A stretch of 32,045 nucleotides of DNA, from positions 1 to 32,045 of the forward strand of contig JAMPIB010000001.1 of NCBI GenBank assembly GCA_023663085.1, written 5' to 3'. The DNA is from Ruminococcus sp. Lineage in GTDB: Bacteria > Bacillota > Clostridia > Lachnospirales > Lachnospiraceae. Both the position numbers and the translations under genes were made by a program. Every line of letters starts with the position of its first letter. Position 1 is the stretch's first letter. The notes beneath the pieces are model-generated. The model ran no database searches, was not told the DNA's origin, and saw only the letters and a program-made list of their open reading frames with translations. Shown here piece by piece: positions 1 to 9,759 of the stretch.

Positions 1-1163
1 TTGACGGCAAAGGGCCGATTCAGACTGACAAATATCGTAAGATTGAAAGAGTTGCATCCGGTGTTATCACAAGAAAATCCGTTGATACACCGTTGCAGAC
101 AGGTATCAAGGCGATCGACTCCATGGTGCCTATCGGAAGAGGCCAGAGAGAGTTGATCATCGGCGACAGACAGACCGGTAAGACCGCGATCGCCGTTGAT
201 ACGATCATCAACCAGAAAGGGCAGAACGTAAAATGTATTTACGTGGCGATCGGACAGAAATCTTCTACGGTTGCGTCTATCGTAAAGACACTGACCGAGT
301 TCGGCGCTATGAGTTATACAACGGTAGTTGCCGCTTCTGCAAGTGAGCTGGCTCCGTTACAGTATATTGCACCGTATTCCGGATGCGCGATCGGTGAAGA
401 ATGGATGGAGAACGGGGAAGACGTTCTTGTTGTATATGATGACTTGAGTAAGCATGCGGTTGCATACCGTACACTTTCCCTGCTTCTTAGAAGACCGCCG
501 GGACGTGAGGCTTATCCGGGTGACGTTTTCTATCTGCATTCAAGACTGTTAGAGCGTGCAGCCAGAATGAGTGATGAGTACGGCGGAGGTTCCCTGACGG
601 CGCTGCCGATCATCGAAACGCAGGCGGGTGACGTTTCCGCTTATATTCCGACGAACGTTATTTCTATCACGGATGGTCAGATCTATCTGGAAACAGAAAT
701 GTTCAACTCCGGTTTCAGACCTGCCGTTAATGCCGGTCTTTCCGTATCCCGTGTTGGTGGTGCGGCGCAGATCAAGGCGATGAAATCCATTGCGGCACCT
801 ATCCGTGTGGAACTGGCGCAGTATCGTGAACTGGCAGCTTTCTCACAGTTCGGTTCTGAACTGGATGCCGATACCAAAGAGAAGCTGGCGCAGGGTGAAA
901 GGATCAAGGAAATCCTGAAGCAGCCTCAGTACAAGCCGATGCCTGTACAGTATCAGGTAATCATCATCTTTGCGGCAACGAACAAGTATTTGCTGGATGT
1001 TGCGGTAGAAGATATTACCAGATTTGAGACAGAGTTCTTTGAGTTTCTGGATACCAAATATCCTGAGATCCCGAGTACGATCGCGGCTGAGAAAGTAATC
1101 TCCCAAACGACGGAAGAAGCACTCAGGAAATCTATTGAAGAATTTAAAGCGCAGTTTAAGTAG
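1..1163 (+). CDS. atpA: ATP synthase F1 subunit alpha (5'-truncated by window)
   Basis: The reading frame is open from the first bases (codons begin at base 3), so this is the C-terminal three quarters of F1 alpha, the nucleotide-binding but mainly non-catalytic partner of beta in the alpha3beta3 head at the cytoplasmic face of the membrane. The Walker A motif GDRQTGKT lies at about bases 162-185, preceded by the conserved [20 protein letters not shown] stretch. The segment [22 protein letters not shown] and a C-terminal helical bundle follow, ending in FKAQFK and a TAG stop. It is the first of four consecutive F1 genes in the standard order alpha, gamma, beta, epsilon; the F0 and delta genes must lie upstream. 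The c subunit is not visible, so the coupling ion cannot be inferred. Identification is essentially certain. Confidence 0.98.
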   Translation, partial: DGKGPIQTDKYRKIERVASGVITRKSVDTPLQTGIKAIDSMVPIGRGQRELIIGDRQTGKTAIAVDTIINQKGQNVKCIYVAIGQKSSTVASIVKTLTEFGAMSYTTVVAASASELAPLQYIAPYSGCAIGEEWMENGEDVLVVYDDLSKHAVAYRTLSLLLRRPPGREAYPGDVFYLHSRLLERAARMSDEYGGGSLTALPIIETQAGDVSAYIPTNVISITDGQIYLETEMFNSGFRPAVNAGLSVSRVGGAAQIKAMKSIAAPIRVELAQYRELAAFSQFGSELDADTKEKLAQGERIKEILKQPQYKPMPVQYQVIIIFAATNKYLLDVAVEDITRFETEFFEFLDTKYPEIPSTIAAEKVISQTTEEALRKSIEEFKAQFK

Positions 1164-1218
1164 GTTGAAAAATAAATTTTTCAACCGCGAATTTGTGTCT
1201 TTTGGCCACAAATATCGC
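1163..1218 (+). other. Two back-to-back hairpins in the atpA-atpG gap
   Basis: The first hairpin has perfect 10-bp arms (GGTTGAAAAA at 1163-1172 and TTTTTCAACC at 1177-1186) around a 4-base loop. The second follows immediately: GCGA + ATTTGTG (1187-1197) pairs with CACAAAT + TCGC (1207-1218) with one bulged A. Neither is followed by a T run, so they look like intercistronic RNA structures (processing, stability or translational tuning of atpG) and not terminators. The function is inference. Confidence 0.6.
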
Positions 1219-1244
1219 AGGCTGAGCAGAAATGGAGGATTACT

Positions 1245-2108
1245 ATGGCCTCAATGAGAGACATTAAAAGGCGTAAGGGTAGTATTCAGAGTACTCAGCA
1301 GATTACCAAAGCGATGAAACTTGTTTCTACCGTAAAACTGCAAAGAGCAAAACAGCGTGCGGAACAGTCCAAGGCGTATTTTAACTGTATGTACGAGACC
1401 GTGACTTCTGTACTGGCCAAGACTGGCAACTTAAACCACCCCTATTTAAGCGGCGGGGACTCTGACAAAAAAGCGGTCATTGTCATTACGTCCAACAGGG
1501 GACTTGCAGGCGGATATAATTCCAATGTCGTCAAGCTGATCACACAGGGCGGCTTGAAAAAAGAAGACCTTCGCATTTATGCGGTAGGTAAAAAAGGAAA
1601 AGACACGCTGCAAAGATACGGTTATGAGATTGTGGAAGAGGATTCCGACATTATCGAAGAACCGCTTTATGTAGATGCGATGGCACTCAGTTCCAGAGTG
1701 CTGGAAGCCTATGTAAAGGGTGAAGTCGGAGAAATCTATCTTGCCTATACAGGTTTTAAGAATACCGTGGTACATGAACCGACTTTGTTAAAGCTTCTTC
1801 CGGTGGAGCCGGAGAAGAAAGAAGAGGCGGTACAGGATAAAGAGAGCAAGGCGCTCATGAATTTTGAACCGGAAGATGACGAGGCGCTTGATCTGATCAT
1901 TCCCAAATATGTTACCAGCCTGATATATGGCGGTCTGATAGAGTCCGTTGCCAGTGAGAACGGCGCGAGAATGCAGGCCATGGATTCCGCAACAAGCAAT
2001 GCTGAAGAAATGATAGATCACTTATCGCTGATGTATAACAGAGCAAGACAGGGCTCTATTACACAGGAATTAACTGAAATTATCGCAGGAGCGAATGCTA
2101 TTTCTTAG
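1245..2108 (+). CDS. atpG: ATP synthase F1 subunit gamma
   Basis: This encodes the 287-residue central rotor shaft of F1, which couples c-ring rotation to catalysis in beta. The N-terminal signature MASMRDIKRRKGSIQSTQQI (residues 1-20) followed by TKAMKLVSTVKLQRAK, and the C-terminal helix with RQGSITQELTEIIAGANA, are the two halves of the coiled coil that enters the alpha3beta3 head. The middle (about 85-225) is the Rossmann-like globular domain, with a charged Glu/Lys/Asp-rich stretch around 184-205 that looks like a surface loop. The start is fixed by GGAGGA at 1234-1239, five bases ahead of the ATG. It sits between atpA and atpD as expected; length is normal for the family. Confidence 0.97.
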   Translation: MASMRDIKRRKGSIQSTQQITKAMKLVSTVKLQRAKQRAEQSKAYFNCMYETVTSVLAKTGNLNHPYLSGGDSDKKAVIVITSNRGLAGGYNSNVVKLITQGGLKKEDLRIYAVGKKGKDTLQRYGYEIVEEDSDIIEEPLYVDAMALSSRVLEAYVKGEVGEIYLAYTGFKNTVVHEPTLLKLLPVEPEKKEEAVQDKESKALMNFEPEDDEALDLIIPKYVTSLIYGGLIESVASENGARMQAMDSATSNAEEMIDHLSLMYNRARQGSITQELTEIIAGANAIS

Positions 2109-2130
2109 AATGAAAATGGCGCTTCTGTAA

Positions 2131-3552
<1,422 letters not shown>

Positions 3553-3564
3553 GGGGGGCACAGT

Positions 3565-3978
3565 ATGGCGGAAAATGACAATAAGTTTACATTAAAAGTG
3601 ATCACTCCTGACAGGGTATTTTATGAAGAAGAAGTATCCATGGTGGAGTTTAATACCGTAGAAGGCGAAGTCGGTATCTATAAAGAGCATATTCCGATGA
3701 CTATGATCGTCGCACCCGGTATTTTGACCATCACGCAGGATGGTGAGACGAAAGAGGCCGCGCTGCACGCAGGTTTCGCAGAAGTATTGCAGGATAAGGT
3801 GACAATACTTGCAGAGATCATCGAGTGGCCGGCGGAAATTGATCTGCAGCGTGCACAGGAGGCAAAAGTGCGTGCGGAAGAAAGAATCCGCGAAAACGCC
3901 CCCGGTACAGATATGAAACGTGCCGAACTCTCCCTCAAACGTGCCGTTGCCAGGATCAACGCAATTGATTACAAATAG
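3565..3978 (+). CDS. atpC: ATP synthase F1 subunit epsilon
   Basis: The 137-residue product is the epsilon subunit, which binds the gamma foot and c ring and can inhibit ATP hydrolysis. The N-terminal beta-sandwich is recognisable (VITPDRVFYEEEVSMVEFNT then EGEVGIYKEHIPMTM, about residues 13-50). It is followed by the two C-terminal helices (RAQEAKVRAEERIRE and MKRAELSLKRAVARINAI). AGGGGGG lies just upstream of the ATG, 12 bases after atpD. The stop codon itself forms part of the outer stem of the downstream terminator. It is the last gene of the operon. Confidence 0.96.
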   Translation: MAENDNKFTLKVITPDRVFYEEEVSMVEFNTVEGEVGIYKEHIPMTMIVAPGILTITQDGETKEAALHAGFAEVLQDKVTILAEIIEWPAEIDLQRAQEAKVRAEERIRENAPGTDMKRAELSLKRAVARINAIDYK

Positions 3979-4030
3979 AAGTTCTTAACACCGCGTCCAA
4001 TGGCGCGGTGTTTTTAGAACTTCTTTTCAC
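3976..4030 (+). terminator. Intrinsic terminator of the atp operon (copy 1)
   Basis: The inner stem is perfect, 9 bp: AACACCGCG (3987-3995) against CGCGGTGTT (4004-4012) with loop TCCAATGG, followed by a run of T (4011-4015). An outer 8-bp stem, GAAGTTCT (3978-3985) with AGAACTTC (4016-4023), encloses it and includes the last base of the atpC stop codon. The whole 55-bp stretch recurs exactly at 4112-4166. Confidence 0.88.
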
Positions 4031-4111
4031 TCAGCGTATAAGATATAACTCAGCTGGTCAGAATTGCTGTAAGCAATTCTGACGGGTGAAAAAGATTTGC
4101 TATGCAAATCG

Positions 4112-4166
4112 TAGAAGTTCTTAACACCGCGTCCAATGGCGCGGTGTTTTTAGAACTTCTTTTCAC
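4112..4166 (+). terminator. Second, identical terminator unit (copy 2)
   Basis: This is the same nested stem-loop and T run as at 3976-4030, base for base. It gives a tandem terminator arrangement after atpC. It ends about 45 bases before the next gene, so it may also insulate that gene from read-through. Confidence 0.8.
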
Positions 4167-4209
4167 CCTGTGCATAAGATAGAATTAAAACAGTTTAGAA
4201 GTTGATAAG

Positions 4210-4632
4210 ATGAATCAATCAAAAATCCTTCCTTTCTATATGACATATCCGCTTCCCATGTATTATCAGGAAGAAGATACCGTAACACGTGATCTGGAAT
4301 ATTTACAACAGATGTATCCGTCTGAAGCCAAGCGTTATCAGAAGATGATAGCGGAGATACTGAATCAAATGGATTATGAAGGGAGCTGTATTTATGATGA
4401 ATATCCTGATCGCTGGCAGTTGTACCGGCTGACACAGATGGTCATGGATAAGGTTAAACGGGCAGAAGGCGTACAAAGCAGTAATTGTGCTAATACTGAC
4501 AACGGGGCAGAAGACGCAGATAACACGGCGGAGAAACCGTGGGAATGGATTGAACAGTTTGTACAGGTGCTGCTTTATTACGAAATTTATAAGAAACGTC
4601 ATGTGAATCACAACGGCATCTTAAAATTTTAG
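4210..4632 (+). CDS. Conserved-looking protein of unknown function, 140 aa
   Basis: I do not recognise a family. The protein is soluble, rich in Tyr, Met and Glu, with no signal peptide or membrane segment. The N-terminus has a Pro/Tyr-rich run (ILPFYMTYPLPMYYQ). A helical region (RDLEYLQQMYPSEAKRYQKM then IAEILNQMDYEGSCIYDEYP, residues 26-65) follows. An acidic Asn/Asp/Ala-rich linker at about 90-108 precedes a final helix with WEWIEQFVQVLLYYEIYKK. Codon usage resembles its neighbours and the frame is long relative to the gap, so it is probably real. The ATG at 4210 has only a weak purine stretch upstream (AGAAG, 4197-4201). It follows the duplicated terminators and precedes a separate promoter, so it may be monocistronic. 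Confidence 0.72.
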   Translation: MNQSKILPFYMTYPLPMYYQEEDTVTRDLEYLQQMYPSEAKRYQKMIAEILNQMDYEGSCIYDEYPDRWQLYRLTQMVMDKVKRAEGVQSSNCANTDNGAEDADNTAEKPWEWIEQFVQVLLYYEIYKKRHVNHNGILKF

Positions 4633-4661
4633 TTGTGCTTTTGAGGCAATCTTATTAAAAT
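4633..4661 (+). promoter_or_regulatory. Candidate sigma-A promoter for the methyltransferase operon
   Basis: TTGTGC (4633-4638) and TAAAAT (4656-4661) are separated by 17 bases. The -35 keeps TTG and the -10 matches at 5 of 6. Transcription would start near 4668, just ahead of the hairpin at 4671-4712. Confidence 0.45.
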
Positions 4662-4670
4662 AGATATGTA

Positions 4671-4712
4671 GAAGAGGTTCTAAGGCAGTAAAAGGCGCTG
4701 CCTCGGAACTTC
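4671..4712 (+). other. Hairpin in the leader of the methyltransferase gene
   Basis: An inner stem AGGCAG / CTGCCT (about 4683-4688 and 4698-4703) is enclosed by an outer pairing of GAAG..GTTC with GGAACTTC. There is no T run after it, so it is more likely a 5' leader structure than a terminator. The outer arm resembles the GAAGTTCT arm of the terminators behind atpC. Confidence 0.45.
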
Positions 4713-4746
4713 TGATGAAGGTATGCTCAGAAAGGAAACCGCACAG

Positions 4747-5922
4747 ATGGATGAAGAATTGCGGACATTGCTCGCCGGGACGATTGACCGGGGTCTATAT
4801 CAGATCATCCTCAGCAATGCCAGAAAAAAGGACGAGCTTTCTAAAATTAAAATACGGCCTGTTATGTTAAAAGGCGAACTGCGATTTCAGGAGACCGCAT
4901 ACCGGGGAACCCAGGTATTCCATGAAAACTACCGGGAGGTTGAAACGATGCGGCGCATTGAAAACTATATGCTGCAGGATTTTAAACAGTGCGAAATAGA
5001 GCATACTAATATAAAAGCAACGATTCTGGTCAGTAAAAAGGGCAAAATGACCATAAAGAAGAAAAACCCCGATCAGACATCCGGGCCGGACGATGAAAAA
5101 AGACTGGTTTCCATGGAGCATAACAGAGTAAAACAATATGTTTTAAAAGAAGGGATACCGGTGCCCTTTTTGATCGATCTGGGTGTGCAGAGCAAGGATG
5201 GAAAGATCGTCCGCGCCAGATATGATAAATATAAACAGATCAACCGCTTTTTAGAGTTTATAGAAGATATCCTGCCAGCCCTTCCGGCAGACAGGGAGAT
5301 AAAGATCATAGATTTTGGATGTGGAAAGTCTTATCTTACATTTGCCATATATTATTATCTTCATGAACTGAAAGGTCTGGATGTGTCTATTACAGGACTT
5401 GATTTAAAAACAGATGTTATTGAAAAATGCAATGTTCTGCGGACAAAATATGGTTATGATAAACTGCATTTTATCAAAGGCGATATTGCAGATTATGATG
5501 ATGTAACAGAAACAGATATGGTAGTAACCCTCCATGCCTGTGATACGGCGACCGACTATGCGCTGGCTAAGGCTGTGAAGTGGAGAGCGGGCGTGATCTT
5601 ATCGGTTCCTTGCTGTCAGCATGAGGTGAACAGGCAGATCGAATGTGAGAACCTGCAGCCCGTTCTGCGCTATGGCATTATAAAGGAGCGGATGTCCGCT
5701 CTGATCACGGATGCGCTAAGAGCGGATCTGTTAAGAGCCGAAGGGTATGAGACTGATCTGCTGGAATTTATTGATATGGAACATACACCTAAAAATATTC
5801 TGATACGTGCAGTCAAAAATGAGGGGATCAGTGAAAAAAGAAAGCGGGAAGAGGCTGTACAGGTATCGGAAACCGCAGATTTTCTCCATGTGGAAACTAC
5901 TTTGCAGAAGCTGCTGCGCTAA
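4747..5922 (+). CDS. Class I SAM-dependent methyltransferase (Methyltransf_32-like)
   Basis: The protein (391 residues from this start) carries a C-terminal Rossmann-fold methyltransferase domain. Motif I is IIDFGCGKSYLTF, followed by the acidic ribose-binding motif ITGLDLKTD, a motif III region with KGDIADYDD, and the segment VVTLHACDTATDYAL. The later VPCCQHE motif is typical of the family related to eukaryotic GSTCD/RRNAD1-type methyltransferases, some of which act on RNA. The N-terminal 170 residues are basic and may bind substrate. The substrate is unknown; an RNA target is inference. An ATG at 4723 is in frame, but it has AAGG only one base away, whereas the ATG at 4747 has AAAGGA at 4731-4736 at normal spacing, so I prefer 4747. 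It probably heads an operon that continues to 10410. Confidence 0.85.
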   Translation: MDEELRTLLAGTIDRGLYQIILSNARKKDELSKIKIRPVMLKGELRFQETAYRGTQVFHENYREVETMRRIENYMLQDFKQCEIEHTNIKATILVSKKGKMTIKKKNPDQTSGPDDEKRLVSMEHNRVKQYVLKEGIPVPFLIDLGVQSKDGKIVRARYDKYKQINRFLEFIEDILPALPADREIKIIDFGCGKSYLTFAIYYYLHELKGLDVSITGLDLKTDVIEKCNVLRTKYGYDKLHFIKGDIADYDDVTETDMVVTLHACDTATDYALAKAVKWRAGVILSVPCCQHEVNRQIECENLQPVLRYGIIKERMSALITDALRADLLRAEGYETDLLEFIDMEHTPKNILIRAVKNEGISEKRKREEAVQVSETADFLHVETTLQKLLR

Positions 5923-5979
5923 TGCGGTAATACTGTTTAAGCAGAGTATTTGCCAGACCGGTAAAGGAATGAAAAGCAT

Positions 5980-8520
5980 ATGAAAAAAGCCATCCTGAAA
6001 ATTATATATCTGCTCATCGTGTTTGTGGCCGCCTTATTTGGGATCAGCGCCGTTATGAATAAAGGTAATACCGATATGACGGCGGAAATGGGAGAAGCCA
6101 CTTTTCCGATCGTCACGATGCAGATAGATGAATATCAGATCAACAGACTGCATGGATATGCGGTCGATATGAATACCCGTTATCTGCGGGATACGCTTCT
6201 GCCTATCGGAAACGACAGAAATATTTCTTTTATCATTGATACGTATGGCACACCGATATCTTCCCTTTCTTTTGAGGTACGGAGTATCAATGGGGAACGT
6301 CTGGTGGAAAGCACGCAGATTGAAGATTATGAGCAAAAAGAAGAGCAGATCCAGGGAAAAATCACCTTAAAGGATCTGATCAGTCCCAATGAGGAATATA
6401 TGCTCATACTTTTTCTGACGCCTGAAGAACAGAGTACCATACGATATTATATGCGGATCGTGCAGTCGGAAGATATGTATGTCCGGGAAAAACTGGAGTA
6501 TGTACTGGACTTTCACGAGCGGACGTTTGACAGGGAAGCGGCGGCTGAACTGACTAAATATCTGGAATCGAATGCCGAGGGAGATAATTCAACCCTGCAT
6601 AAAGTTACGATACACAGCAGTTTTAATCAGGTGACATGGGGCGATCTGGCGGTAGAGCGCATCACGGAGCCAGTCATTGATATCAAGGAACTGGAAGTTG
6701 GAACGGGCTCTTTCCAACTGGAATACATGGTGCTTACCAGAAGCGGCAGAGAAAAGACCTATTATCAGGTCAGGGAATATTATCGTATCCGCTATACGCC
6801 TGAACGTATGTATCTGTTGGATTTCGACCGGGAAATGACGCAGATCTTTGATGAAGAGGCAGGCGTATTTGCCAATGATAAGATCATGCTCGGTATCGTG
6901 GATAAAGATGTGCAGATGCAGGAAAGCGATGGCGGAAACGTATTTGCTTTTGTCAGTTCCAATAAACTCTACAGCTATAATGTGGCCGATCAGAAACTGG
7001 CCTGCCTGTTTTCTTTTTATGAAGAGGATATAACGGATCTGAGAAGCAGTTATGACCGGCACAGGGCCAAAATATTGAGCGTGGATGAGGCCGGGAACGT
7101 TGTATTTATCATCTACGGCTATATGAACAGGGGAAAGCATGAAGGAGAAGTGGGGGTTTCTGCATACATTTACGACAGCATGACTAATACAGTGGAAGAG
7201 ATGGTCTACATTCCCTATGACAAATCTTATGAACTGTTAAAAAGCGATATTGAAAAACTGGCATATGTCAATAAAAAGGGTGTCTGTTTTCTGATGTTGG
7301 AAGGAAATGTTTATGCGATTGATCTGAATACCAAAAAACACAGCATCATTGTATCGGGTCTGACCGAGGACAGTTACAAGGTTTCCAGATCTAACAAGAT
7401 GCTCGTTTGGCAGGAGGGCACAGATCAGTACAGTTGCAGGACGCTCAAACTGTTAAATCTGGGAGAAATGCAGGAAACGGAGATCAATGCAGGAAGTGGA
7501 GAGTATATCGCGCTGCTCGGATTTATGGAGGAGGATCTGATCTATGGCCTCGCCCGACAGGATGATATCGTGATCGATCATACAGGGAATACGACGTTTC
7601 CCATGTATTGTCTGCGGATACAGGGAGATGGAGGAAAAGTATTAAAGACATATCGTGAAAAGGATATTTATGTGGTGGACAGTTCCATCGCCGATAACCA
7701 GATCACATTGTCCAGAGTCATGTGGGATGAAGAGACGGAAGAATATCTGCCGACAAGCGACGATCAGATTATGAGTACGGAGAAGGTGACAACGGGAAGT
7801 AATACTGTCAGCAGCGTGGTGATAGAAAAGTATGAAACGATGATGGAGATCGTTGTAAAAAATGTGATTGATACCAAAGCATTGATAAAACTGACACCCA
7901 AAGAAGTGCTTTTTGAAGGTGATCGTGAAATTGCGATGCAGAAGAACGAGGCGGCTCAGAGACGGTATTATGTCTATGGGAAAAACGGCATTGAAGGGAT
8001 TTTTTCCAGTTCCGCCAAGGCGGTCATCTATGCGTATGCCAACGCCGGCGTGATCGTAGATGACGAAGGAGATTATATCTGGAAAAGGACTGCGCGCAGT
8101 ACGCGCAACCAGATCATGGCCATAGAGGGAGAACTGGTGAGTGAGCAGAATACAAGCCTTTCCGTCTGCCTGAATACGATATTGAGATTTGAAGGGGTTT
8201 CAAGGCGCACGGAGTACCTTTTGGGACAGGGAAAGACAATCCCTTCTATTCTGGAAGGAAGTCTTGAGAATGTTCAGGTGCTGGATCTGTCGGGTTGTAG
8301 TCTGGACGCCGTTTTATACTATGTGAACATGGATATTCCGGTACTCGCAACGCTGCAGGATGGCAACGCGGTTCTGATCGTGGGATTCAATGAGTTGAAT
8401 ATCGTGGTCATGGATCCGCTTACGGGAACGGTTTATAAAAAGGGTATGAATGACTCGACACAGTGGTTTGCGGAAAACGGTAATCATTTTACGACATATA
8501 TCAGAAACGAAAAGGATTAA
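5980..8520 (+). CDS. Membrane-anchored protein with propeller-like middle and C39-peptidase-like C-terminus
   Basis: The product has 846 residues. Residues about 4-24 (ILKIIYLLIVFVAALFGISA) are a single N-terminal membrane anchor, so the rest is probably outside the cell. Residues about 300-600 contain repeated beta-strand blocks (VFAFVSSNKLYSYNVADQK; VCFLMLEGNVYAIDLNTKK; YIALLGFMEEDLIYGLARQD) that read like blades of a beta-propeller. The last 125 residues resemble a C39-type papain fold: a candidate nucleophile Cys730 in SLSVCLNTIL, then VLATLQDGNAVLIVGF and VVMDPLTG with Asp812. The position where C39 enzymes usually have His (GHAV) is Asn796 here, so it may be non-catalytic. The domain assignment is my reading of pattern, not a search. 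Codon usage is like its neighbours, and a HAD gene follows 14 bases later. Confidence 0.75.
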   Translation: MKKAILKIIYLLIVFVAALFGISAVMNKGNTDMTAEMGEATFPIVTMQIDEYQINRLHGYAVDMNTRYLRDTLLPIGNDRNISFIIDTYGTPISSLSFEVRSINGERLVESTQIEDYEQKEEQIQGKITLKDLISPNEEYMLILFLTPEEQSTIRYYMRIVQSEDMYVREKLEYVLDFHERTFDREAAAELTKYLESNAEGDNSTLHKVTIHSSFNQVTWGDLAVERITEPVIDIKELEVGTGSFQLEYMVLTRSGREKTYYQVREYYRIRYTPERMYLLDFDREMTQIFDEEAGVFANDKIMLGIVDKDVQMQESDGGNVFAFVSSNKLYSYNVADQKLACLFSFYEEDITDLRSSYDRHRAKILSVDEAGNVVFIIYGYMNRGKHEGEVGVSAYIYDSMTNTVEEMVYIPYDKSYELLKSDIEKLAYVNKKGVCFLMLEGNVYAIDLNTKKHSIIVSGLTEDSYKVSRSNKMLVWQEGTDQYSCRTLKLLNLGEMQETEINAGSGEYIALLGFMEEDLIYGLARQDDIVIDHTGNTTFPMYCLRIQGDGGKVLKTYREKDIYVVDSSIADNQITLSRVMWDEETEEYLPTSDDQIMSTEKVTTGSNTVSSVVIEKYETMMEIVVKNVIDTKALIKLTPKEVLFEGDREIAMQKNEAAQRRYYVYGKNGIEGIFSSSAKAVIYAYANAGVIVDDEGDYIWKRTARSTRNQIMAIEGELVSEQNTSLSVCLNTILRFEGVSRRTEYLLGQGKTIPSILEGSLENVQVLDLSGCSLDAVLYYVNMDIPVLATLQDGNAVLIVGFNELNIVVMDPLTGTVYKKGMNDSTQWFAENGNHFTTYIRNEKD

Positions 8521-8534
8521 CGGAGAAGAAAGTT

Positions 8535-9209
8535 ATGAAAAAGAAAGCTGTTATATTCGATATGGATGGCGTTATCTTTGACAGTGAGAGTCTGGTCCTG
8601 GACTGTTGGGAAAAGATTGGCAGGAAATACCATATTCCGGATATCAGAAAAGTATTCATAGACTGTATCGGAACGAATAAGGAGTTGACAGAGCAGATTG
8701 TATATTCCTATTATGGAAAAGATTTTGCTTATGATAAATTTTCCAGAGAATCTTCGGTATTATATCATGAATATGTGGATAAAAACGGTCTGCCCGTGAA
8801 AAAAGGAGCAAGGGAACTGTTACTGTATCTGCGGGAAATGACCGTTCCCGTCGGGCTGGCGTCTTCCACGAGGCTGGCGATAGTCGAAGAAGAACTGCAA
8901 CAGGCGGGGATTTACGAATATTTTCAGGTCGTTATGGGTGGAGATCAACTGAAAAGAAGCAAGCCCGAACCGGATATCTATCTGATGACCTGTGAAAAAA
9001 TGGGAGTATCGCCGGCAGACGCCTATGCGATAGAAGATTCCTATAACGGGATCCGTTCTTCCTACAGTGCGGGCATGATTCCCATTATGGTGCCGGATAT
9101 CCTTCCGGCGACAGAAGAGATGCAGGAAAAAAGCCACATCGTGTTGAACGATCTGACAGAAGTAATGGCTTATTTTCAGCGTGAGAATTGTCTGATAGAA
9201 AAATCCTGA
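8535..9209 (+). CDS. HAD-superfamily hydrolase, beta-phosphoglucomutase/phosphatase type
   Basis: The 224-residue protein has all HAD motifs: motif I VIFDMDGVIFDSE with nucleophile Asp9 and acid/base Asp11; motif II GLASSTR; motif III Lys in RSKPEPDIY; motif IV AIEDSYNGIRSSYSAGM. The alpha-helical cap between motifs I and II (about residues 17-85) is the C1 type seen in beta-phosphoglucomutases and small sugar-phosphate phosphatases. The substrate cannot be read from sequence. The start has GGAGAAG about 8 bases upstream. It is 14 bases after the previous gene and 25 before the glycosylase gene, consistent with one transcript. Confidence 0.93.
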   Translation: MKKKAVIFDMDGVIFDSESLVLDCWEKIGRKYHIPDIRKVFIDCIGTNKELTEQIVYSYYGKDFAYDKFSRESSVLYHEYVDKNGLPVKKGARELLLYLREMTVPVGLASSTRLAIVEEELQQAGIYEYFQVVMGGDQLKRSKPEPDIYLMTCEKMGVSPADAYAIEDSYNGIRSSYSAGMIPIMVPDILPATEEMQEKSHIVLNDLTEVMAYFQRENCLIEKS

Positions 9210-9234
9210 AAAAACGGGGAGATATAAAAGACAA

Positions 9235-9735
9235 ATGGAAATACATAATATACCGCCTTTATATGATGAAAAGTCGCGGATACTGATACTGGGTTCCTTT
9301 CCCAGCGTGAAATCCAGAGAAGGACAGTTTTTCTATCACCATCCGCAGAATCGTTACTGGAAGGTGATGGCGGCGGTGTTCCATGCGCCGGTGCCACAGA
9401 CGATAGCGGAAAAGAAAGAGATGATCTTATCCCACCATGCGGCGATGTGGGACGTGATCGCAAGCTGTGATATCTCCGGTTCAAGCGACAGCAGCATCAA
9501 AAATGTAGTGCCCAATGATATCGGGAGACTGCTTGCAGAGACACAGATTCAGAAAATATATACTAATGGCGGTACGGCGCACAAATATTATCAGAAATAC
9601 ATAAAAAATAAAATTGGTAAGGAAGATATCGTGCTGCCCTCCACCAGTCCGGCGAATGCGGCCTGGTCGCTGGAAAGACTGACAGCGGCATGGAGAGAGG
9701 CGCTTGATATAAAAGATTTTGAAAGAGCATATTAA
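9235..9735 (+). CDS. Uracil-DNA glycosylase superfamily, family 6 (deoxyinosine/hypoxanthine-DNA glycosylase)
   Basis: The protein has 166 residues. Motif 1 is ILGSFPSVKSREGQFFYHHP running into HPQNRYW (residues 36-42), and motif 2 is LPSTSPANA near residue 136. This pair is the hallmark of the family 6 enzymes that remove hypoxanthine (deaminated adenine) from DNA; Asn39 sits where the family's active-site Asn is expected. The central AMWDVIASCDISGSSDSSIK helps complete the fold. It is likely a base excision repair enzyme acting in the cytoplasm. A GGGGAG lies upstream of the ATG but at about 14 bases, longer than ideal. It sits in the same run of genes as the HAD protein and the YczE-like membrane protein; no functional link is obvious. 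Confidence 0.9.
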   Translation: MEIHNIPPLYDEKSRILILGSFPSVKSREGQFFYHHPQNRYWKVMAAVFHAPVPQTIAEKKEMILSHHAAMWDVIASCDISGSSDSSIKNVVPNDIGRLLAETQIQKIYTNGGTAHKYYQKYIKNKIGKEDIVLPSTSPANAAWSLERLTAAWREALDIKDFERAY

Positions 9736-9759
9736 AATGTGACGGGAGAAAGAGATTGT

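Larger units (their letters stand above)
3976..4166. repeat. 55-bp direct repeat (two exact copies, 136 bp apart) with hairpins between
   Basis: The units 3976-4030 and 4112-4166 are identical over 55 bases, and similarity continues weakly after each (TATAAGATA versus CATAAGATA). Between them are two more hairpins. GTCAGAATTGCT / AGCAATTCTGAC (4057-4068 and 4072-4083) is a perfect 12-bp stem with a GTA loop. GATTTGC / GCAAATC (4094-4100 and 4104-4110) is a 7-bp stem with a TAT loop. The stretch between atpC and the next gene is therefore almost entirely made of inverted repeats. Confidence 0.85.

Noticed and set aside
9739-9759. GTG start for the YczE-like protein.
   Set aside because: No ribosome site precedes it; the ATG at 9760 has a purine-rich site and a typical N-terminus.
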